Part shown: in pieces, positions 59,080 through 64,000 of the stretch
Layout of the letters: every line of letters starts with the position of its first letter
Position numbering within the stretch: position 1 is the stretch's first letter
From: Methylobacterium hispanicum
GTDB lineage: Bacteria; Pseudomonadota; Alphaproteobacteria; Rhizobiales; Beijerinckiaceae
Direction of reading: 5' to 3'
Assembly: GCF_022179285.1 (NCBI RefSeq)
Contig: NZ_BPQO01000010.1
Span: forward strand, 124,001-188,000
Length of the DNA: 64,000 bases
Translations under genes and position numbers: made by a program
The notes under the pieces: model-generated
What the model was told of the DNA's origin: nothing
The model's input: the letters and a program-made list of their open reading frames with translations, nothing else
Databases searched by the model: none

Positions 59080-59470
59080 GCTCAGCCTCGCGGCGATCGT
59101 CGCCTCGGCGACGCCGGCGAAGTCGTCTCGGAGGGCGTCCCCGAAGGCGAAGGCCGCCGCCAGGACGGCCGAGGGCGGCGCCGACATCGTGCGCCTCGAC
59201 CTGCCCCAGAACCTGCCCCAGCACCTGCCCCGGAACCTGCCCCAGCACCTGCCTTCAGACCCGTCCCCGCGCCGCGCCGCCGCCACCCTGAAGGAGCGGG
59301 CGCGGCAGATGTCGGTCTACCTGGAGCCGCCGGTCTACGACCAGCTCCGCGACCTCGCGCATGCCGAGCGCACCAAGATGCATGCCCTGATGCTCGAGGG
59401 CCTCGACCTGCTCTTCCGCCAGCGCGGCGCGCGCTCGATCGCGCAGCTCACGGAGCCGGAGGAGGGCTGA
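59063..59470 (+). CDS. Ribbon-helix-helix-like DNA-binding partner of ParA
   Basis: A 135-residue protein with a disordered basic N-terminal half and a C-terminal domain (about 85-130) reading RARQMSVYLEPPVYDQLRDLAHAERTKMHALMLEGLDLLFRQRG. The strand-helix-helix pattern and size are those of an RHH protein such as ParG-type centromere binders. The middle contains LPQNLPQHLPRNLPQHLP, encoded by 15-bp repeats. It overlaps parA, so it is the natural partner and probably binds the palindromes upstream. The last residues form an acidic tail. Confidence 0.8.
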   Translation: MSKPPKLSLAAIVASATPAKSSRRASPKAKAAARTAEGGADIVRLDLPQNLPQHLPRNLPQHLPSDPSPRRAAATLKERARQMSVYLEPPVYDQLRDLAHAERTKMHALMLEGLDLLFRQRGARSIAQLTEPEEG

Positions 59471-59668
59471 AGGCCCGGCTGAGTCCGGCTGAGACCGGGC
59501 CGGGGCCGGGCCCCCTGAACGGCCGTCGGCGGCGCCGTTCAGGCTTCCTTTACGGCGTTCGGCCAAATCTCGCCCTGTCCGGTGCCGGCCCGCCTCGCGG
59601 CCCGCCGGACCGGGAGCCGGCGTATCGGGCTCCCGCGTGGCGTATCGGGAGTTGGCCGAGTGGGTGGC

Positions 59669-61012
59669 ATGGCGCGCAAGACTCTCGCGGAGACGCTCTC
59701 GCGGGTGGCGGCACCGGACCGCCCGCGCGGCACCGCCCTCCGGACGATATCCGTGCGCCTCGCCGCCGTCTCCGCGGTGGCGCTGCTCGCGGCCAATTGC
59801 AGCACCAATCCCCAGAAGCTCGCCGCCGGCCCGGGTGCCGGCAACGGCATCGACCCGAAATACGGGGTCCGGGCGAGCCCGCGCCTCTACAACGAGGGCG
59901 ACGTGATCCCGAAGGGCGGCGGACGCCGCTTCTCGGGCAAGCCCTACGTGGTGGCCGGCCGCACCTACGTGCCGCGCGAGGACGCGCGCGGCTACGTCCG
60001 CGAGGGCATGGCCTCGTGGTACGGCGCGGCCTTCCACGGCCGCCAGACCGCCAACGGCGAGGTGTTCGACCGCCACGCGGTCGTGGCCGCCCACCCGACC
60101 CTGCCGCTGCCGAGCTACGCCCGCGTCACCAACACCACCAACGGCCGCTCGATGGTGGTGCGCGTCAACGACCGCGGCCCCTACCACGCCGACCGAGTGA
60201 TGGACGTGTCCGAGGAGGTCGCCCAGGCGCTGGAATTCCACCGCAAGGGCACCACCCACGTGCGGGTCGAGTATATCGGCAAGGCCTCGGTCGCCGGCAG
60301 CGACGACCGCAAGCTGATGGCGACGCTGCGCACCGACGGCCGCCCGGCCGGCCTGCGCGGCGGCTCCGTGATGCTCGCCGACCTCGGCCCCTCGGAGGAG
60401 CCGGAGGCGCTGGCCCGCGATCTGGCGAAACCCGCGCGCGCGCCGCTCGCCTTCAAGCCCGCGCCCGAGCGGGAGGCGGAGGAGCCCCGCCCCGCCGCGC
60501 GGCCCGCGCCGGTCCTCGTCGCCCGCGCCTCGGTCGGCGTGCCGCCCGCGCTCCAGCCGACCGCGCCGCGCGGGGCCGCCTTCAGGCCGGTCGCGGTGGC
60601 CGGGCTGAACCCCGCCCTCGACGCCCGGCCCGCGGGCAAGGAGCACCCGAAGGGCGAGGCGAGGGGACAGGCGAAGGCCCAGCCCAGTGCCCGGCTCGCG
60701 GCGGCGGAACCCGCCCTGCGCGGCGCCGCGATGGTGGCACCGGCCAAGGCCGGCGCGAAGGCGCCTGCCACCGCATCCGCCGCCGCATCCCCTGCGAAGC
60801 CCGCCGCGGCCCGCCTCGCGGCCGCGCCCGTCAAGGCCCAGACCGGGGCGCCCCACGCATCCAAACCCGCGGCGGCCGTGGCCCAGGCGGCCAAGTCTTC
60901 TCCGGCGCCCGCCAAGCCCTCCGCGGTCGCCGCCAAGGCAGCGGCCGTCCCCGCCAAGGCGCAGGTCGCCGGCAAGCCCCACCGCGGCGACCGGGTGGCG
61001 GCGATCTACTGA
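59669..61012 (+). CDS. rlpA: RlpA-family septal-ring lytic transglycosylase / lipoprotein
   Basis: A 447-residue lipoprotein. The N-terminal hydrophobic stretch ends in LLAANC, a lipobox, with the Cys near residue 45. The double-psi beta-barrel domain (about 110-210) has GMASWYGAAFHGRQTANGEVFD, VRVNDRGPYHADRVMDVSEEVA and the catalytic Asp. RlpA cleaves denuded glycan strands at the division septum. The remaining 230 residues are Ala/Pro/Lys-rich; the SPOR peptidoglycan-binding domain seen in many RlpA proteins is not recognisable. It is upstream of the D,D-carboxypeptidase gene and probably coregulated. Confidence 0.88.
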   Translation: MARKTLAETLSRVAAPDRPRGTALRTISVRLAAVSAVALLAANCSTNPQKLAAGPGAGNGIDPKYGVRASPRLYNEGDVIPKGGGRRFSGKPYVVAGRTYVPREDARGYVREGMASWYGAAFHGRQTANGEVFDRHAVVAAHPTLPLPSYARVTNTTNGRSMVVRVNDRGPYHADRVMDVSEEVAQALEFHRKGTTHVRVEYIGKASVAGSDDRKLMATLRTDGRPAGLRGGSVMLADLGPSEEPEALARDLAKPARAPLAFKPAPEREAEEPRPAARPAPVLVARASVGVPPALQPTAPRGAAFRPVAVAGLNPALDARPAGKEHPKGEARGQAKAQPSARLAAAEPALRGAAMVAPAKAGAKAPATASAAASPAKPAAARLAAAPVKAQTGAPHASKPAAAVAQAAKSSPAPAKPSAVAAKAAAVPAKAQVAGKPHRGDRVAAIY

Positions 61013-61064
61013 CGCGGCTCAGGTCAAACGCTCCGCTGTACGCGGATCCCTCCCCGGGTGCGGG

Positions 61065-61326
61065 CAGGGCGATCGCATATGGCGGGGGTCGTCTCCGAGA
61101 TCGCCACTGGAACCGCGCCGCGCCCCCTCTCCCATAGGGAGAGGGTTGGGGTGAGGGGTATGACCTTTCAGATCTGAGCACCCCATCGACGCGCGTTCAG
61201 GCCCTCGCCTCATTCGGGAACGTCATACCCCTCACCCGGCTTTCTGCGAAAGCAGACCTCTCCCTATGGGAGAGGGGACCCGCGCCTGACCGGGGCTAGG
61301 CTCGCTCGGCATATGCGATCGCCCTG
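61065..61326 (-). mobile_element. Family B MITE-like element, type I ends
   Basis: A 262-bp copy in the opposite orientation to that at 21 kb, with perfect ends CAGGGCGATCGCATATG and its complement. The flanks show no clean 9-bp duplication. Flanking CCCTCCCC and GGGGGAGGGAG suggest it entered a family C palindrome. Together with its flanks it occupies the 510-base gap between rlpA and the carboxypeptidase gene. Confidence 0.8.
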
Positions 61327-61522
61327 CCTCTGCGGGGGAGGGAGAGCGTGGTGGGGCCCCACGCGTGTGCGATCTGGATGGCGCGCAGGGAAGGGAAGCT
61401 CCCACCCAAGCGATTTCCCGTTCGATCCGCGTTGAAACCGCGATATGGTCACGCTTGTTATCGATGGGGGCGTGATCCATGCCCGGGGCGGGCGTGCCCC
61501 GGCCGGCGCGCGGGAGACGGTG

Positions 61523-62767
61523 ATGCGCACTTCCCTCTGGACGATCCTGGCGCGTGCCTGCCTGGCGGCGGCCTGCGCGCTGGCGCCGGCCCCCGCCGCA
61601 CGGGCCCAAAGCTTCCAGACCGCGGCCCAGCACGCGATCCTGGTCGATGTCGATTCCGGCTCGACCCTGTTCGAGAAGGCCGCCGACGAGCCCTTCGCGC
61701 CGGCCAGCATGGCCAAGCTCCTGACCGCCGACATCGTGTTCGAGGCCCTGAAGAGCGGCCGCTACACGATGGACACCGAGTTCACCGTCACCGAGGACGC
61801 GTGGCGCCGGGGCGGGGCCGGGGGGGGCGGCTCCTCGATGTTCGCGCAGGTCAACAGCCGCATCAAGCTCTCCGACCTCCTGCGCGGCCTGATCGTGCAG
61901 TCGGGCAACGACGCGGCGATCACCATCGCGGAGAACATGGCCGGCTCGGAGGCGGCCTTCGCCAACCTGATGAACCAGCGCGCGAAGGAGATCGGGCTCA
62001 CCCGCTCGAACTTCCGCAACGCCACCGGCTACTCGGCCCCCGACCAGCGCGTCACCGCGCGCGACATGGCCAAGCTCGCGCTGCACATCATCGAGACCTA
62101 CCCGGAATACTACAAGATCTACGCCGAGCGCGAGTTCACCTGGAACAAGATCAAGCAGCAGAACCGCAACCCGCTTCTCACGCTCGACATCGGCGCCGAC
62201 GGGCTGAAGACCGGCTACCTCGAGGAATCGGGCTACGCGCTGACGGCCTCCGCCGTGCAGAACGGCCAGCGCCTGATCCTGGTCGTGTCGGGCCTGAAGA
62301 CCGCGCGCGACCGCGCCGCCGAGAGCCGCAAGCTGATGGAGTGGGGTTTCCGCGCCTTCGAGCCGCGCCAGGTCTTCGCGCCCGGCGAGACGGTGGCGGA
62401 GGCCTCGGTCTACGGCGGCGAGCGCGGCGCGGTGCCGCTGGTGGCCAAGAAGCCCGTGCGGGTGCTGATGCCGCGGGGCTCCGCCGACCGGGTCACGGCC
62501 CGGGTGGTCTACCAGGGCCCGCTCACCGCCCCCGTCGAGGCGGGCAGCGAGGTCGGGCGGCTCCGGGTGATGCGCGGCGACGTGGTCGCCCTCGACCAAC
62601 CCGTCTACGCGGGCGAGGCGGTCGGCACCGGCACCCTGTCGCAGCGGGCGATGGACGGCGCGCTCGAATTCGGCACCGACCTGATGCGCCGCGCCTTCGA
62701 CAAGGCCGCCGGCAAGGGGGAGACCAAGGGCGAGGCGACGGTCGAGAAGGCGGCCAACCCGTCGTGA
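61523..62767 (+). CDS. dacC: D-alanyl-D-alanine carboxypeptidase (PBP5/6 type)
   Basis: A 414-residue exported penicillin-binding protein that trims the terminal D-Ala from peptidoglycan stem peptides. Signal peptide: RTSLWTILARACLAAACALAPAPAARA. The three active-site motifs are SMAK (in FAPASMAKLLTAD), SGN (in VQSGNDAAI) and KTG (in DGLKTGYLEES). A C-terminal PBP5 beta-domain follows, and the end (FGTDLMRRAFDK) is an amphipathic membrane anchor. ATG 61523 is chosen because it begins the signal peptide. It belongs to the rlpA-dacC-tmk-holB group typical of alphaproteobacteria. Confidence 0.94.
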   Translation: MRTSLWTILARACLAAACALAPAPAARAQSFQTAAQHAILVDVDSGSTLFEKAADEPFAPASMAKLLTADIVFEALKSGRYTMDTEFTVTEDAWRRGGAGGGGSSMFAQVNSRIKLSDLLRGLIVQSGNDAAITIAENMAGSEAAFANLMNQRAKEIGLTRSNFRNATGYSAPDQRVTARDMAKLALHIIETYPEYYKIYAEREFTWNKIKQQNRNPLLTLDIGADGLKTGYLEESGYALTASAVQNGQRLILVVSGLKTARDRAAESRKLMEWGFRAFEPRQVFAPGETVAEASVYGGERGAVPLVAKKPVRVLMPRGSADRVTARVVYQGPLTAPVEAGSEVGRLRVMRGDVVALDQPVYAGEAVGTGTLSQRAMDGALEFGTDLMRRAFDKAAGKGETKGEATVEKAANPS

Positions 62768-62790
62768 GTTTTTTGGGACCAACGCAACCG

Positions 62791-62976
62791 CGCTCTCCCT
62801 CCCCCCTCTGCGGGGGAGGGTACCCTGCGAAGCAGGGGGGGAGAGGGGAACCCGGCTTCCGGTGGAGGCGCAGCCTTCATGCAGGGCGGCGCCCCATCCG
62901 GCACTGTCGCACCCCTCACCCGACCCGGCCTGACGGCCGGGCCACCCTCCCCCGCAGAGGGGGGAGGGAGAACGCG
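62791..62976. repeat. Family C palindromic repeat between dacC and tmk
   Basis: Outer arms CGCTCTCCCTCCCCC...GCGGGGGAGGG and their complement enclose inner stems (for example GGCCTGA-CGGCC). The whole forms a long imperfect palindrome. It interrupts the dacC-tmk-holB transcript, so it may act as an attenuator or a processing site. Related short palindromes lie at 5430, 30283 and 46590. Confidence 0.75.
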
Positions 62977-62987
62977 CGGGCCTGTCG

Positions 62988-63641
62988 ATGACCCCCGGCG
63001 CGTTCATCACCTTCGAGGGTGGGGAGGGGGCCGGCAAGTCGACCCAGGTCGAGCGCCTCGCCCGCCGTCTGCGGGCGGCCCGCACCGTCGTGGTCACCCG
63101 CGAGCCCGGCGGCACGCCGCGCGCCGAGGAGATCCGCGCCGCCCTGCTCGAGGGCCGGGCGCGCGAGCACGGCCCCTTCGCCGAGGCGCTGCTGTTCTCC
63201 GCCGCCCGCCTCGACCATCTCGACCGGCTGATCCGCCCGGCGCTCGCCCGCGGCGAGGTGGTGCTGTGCGACCGCTTCATGGATTCCACCCGTGCCTACC
63301 AGGGCGCCGCGGGCGGCCTGCCAGCCGGCACCGTCGCGGCGCTGGAGCGGGTCGTCGTCGGCCGCACCCGACCCGACCTCACCCTGATCCTCGACCTCGA
63401 TCCGGAGCAGGGTCTCGCCCGGGCCCGCGCCCGGGCCAGCACCGCCGACCGCTTCGAGGCCGAGACCGTCGAGTTCCACCGCCGCCTGCGCGACGCCTTC
63501 CGGGCGATCGCCGCGGCCGAGCCGGAGCGCTGCGCCGTGATCGATGCGGGCCAGGAGCCCGATGCCGTCGAGGCCGCGATCCGCTCGGTCGTCGCGGCGC
63601 GCCTGCCGGCCTTGCGCGGGGAGGGCCTCGATGCCGCCTGA
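62988..63641 (+). CDS. tmk: Thymidylate kinase
   Basis: A 217-residue enzyme that phosphorylates dTMP to dTDP. The P-loop is EGGEGAGKSTQ near residue 10; the thymidylate-binding DRFMDSTRAYQGAAGGL and the REPGGTP segments are typical. The LID contains ARARARASTADRFE. Length is normal. The stop overlaps the holB start by 11 bases, so the two are translationally coupled, as in many proteobacteria. Confidence 0.95.
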   Translation: MTPGAFITFEGGEGAGKSTQVERLARRLRAARTVVVTREPGGTPRAEEIRAALLEGRAREHGPFAEALLFSAARLDHLDRLIRPALARGEVVLCDRFMDSTRAYQGAAGGLPAGTVAALERVVVGRTRPDLTLILDLDPEQGLARARARASTADRFEAETVEFHRRLRDAFRAIAAAEPERCAVIDAGQEPDAVEAAIRSVVAARLPALRGEGLDAA

Positions 63642-64000
63642 GCGCGCGCCCGACGACGCCGAGGCGGGCGATCTCGCGGGCCTGCCCCGCCCGCGCGAGC
63701 ACACCCGCCTCGTCGGCCACGCGGCGGCCGAGGCCGCCTTCGCCCAGGCCCACGCGGCGGGTCGGCTGCACCACGCCTGGCTGATCGCCGGCCCGCCCGG
63801 CATCGGCAAGGCGACGCTGGCCTACCGGGTGGCGCGGCGCCTGCTCGCCGACCCGGCGGGCTTCACCGACGTGCCGGCCGAGCACCCGACCGCCCGCAAG
63901 GTCGCGGCGCTCTCGCACCCGAATCTCGTGGCGCTCCGCCGCCACCGGGCGCCCGGCGCCAAGACCCTGCCGACCCGGATCCCCGTCGATGCGGTGCGCC
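63631..64000 (+). CDS. holB: DNA polymerase III delta-prime subunit (partial, N-terminal)
   Basis: The first 123 residues of the clamp-loader subunit delta-prime, cut by the right edge of the window. The AAA+ P-loop is GPPGIGKATLAYRVA near residue 55, preceded by HTRLVGHAAAEAAFAQAHAAGRLHHAWLI, the usual N-terminal signature. A zinc-binding cysteine region is not reached. It overlaps tmk, and tmk-holB is the conserved pair in this bacterial group. Confidence 0.9.
   Translation, partial: MPPERAPDDAEAGDLAGLPRPREHTRLVGHAAAEAAFAQAHAAGRLHHAWLIAGPPGIGKATLAYRVARRLLADPAGFTDVPAEHPTARKVAALSHPNLVALRRHRAPGAKTLPTRIPVDAVR

Noticed and set aside
59645..59690. tRNA-Ser-like D-arm (TTGGCCGAGTGGG)
   Set aside because: No matching acceptor stem, anticodon arm or T-loop follows, and the segment overlaps the start of rlpA.

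Overview
This is a very GC-rich stretch of alphaproteobacterial DNA, most consistent with a Methylobacterium/Methylorubrum-type methylotroph. The evidence is a lanmodulin homologue (49 kb), a set of quinoprotein (PQQ) alcohol-dehydrogenase accessory genes (36-42 kb), a MucR/Ros regulator and the large NAD-dependent glutamate dehydrogenase. Housekeeping genes (rimO, pabB-pabA-pabC, mazG, tmk, holB) suggest main-chromosome DNA, yet the window also carries plasmid-style replication and partition modules.

Layout. 0-10.6 kb: a partial gene at the left edge, a hydroxyacid dehydrogenase, quinone reductase, nicotinamidase, rimO, the p-aminobenzoate (folate) genes and mazG. 10.6-13.4 kb: a RepA_C-type replication initiator behind a phased iteron array, followed by a winged-helix-like protein with palindromic sites at its start. 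13.4-24.2 kb: mucR, a remnant of a LysE exporter, two MFS transporters, the 1618-residue glutamate dehydrogenase, a MAPEG protein and a MarR regulator with an operator-like palindrome. 24.4-36 kb: an OPT transporter, a membrane diguanylate cyclase, two exported oxidoreductases, an ATP/ADP-carrier-like permease, a solitary fliP, an HpnL/LPG-synthase-like membrane protein and a polysaccharide co-polymerase.

36-46 kb holds the most coherent system. An XoxJ/MxaJ-like binding protein and a PedF-type cytochrome c are divergent from an operon in which the start codon of each following gene overlaps the preceding stop: PQQ-system ABC binding protein, beta-propeller, NosR-like flavo/iron-sulfur membrane protein and ApbE flavin transferase. 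A pterin dehydratase and a NitT/TauT-type ABC transporter follow. No dehydrogenase is present, so these genes presumably serve a quinoprotein encoded elsewhere. Lanmodulin, a large exported protein, an outer-membrane barrel and a TonB-dependent receptor follow at 46-56 kb. Together they suggest, by inference, a periplasmic methanol/lanthanide physiology region. The right end holds an acyl-CoA synthetase, a PAS protein, a ParA/RHH partition pair, rlpA, a D,D-carboxypeptidase, tmk and the start of holB.

Three repeat families fill the intergenic spaces. Family A (six copies) is a string of up to five hairpins, mostly between convergent genes, with a central arm whose sequence differs between copies while staying palindromic. 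Family B is a MITE-like element of about 250 bp with 17-bp terminal inverted repeats, occurring with two kinds of end. One copy is inserted inside another and is flanked by a 9-bp target duplication. Family C is a pyrimidine/purine-rich palindrome, clearest between dacC and tmk.

All identifications were made by reading motifs and gene order. No database search was run.
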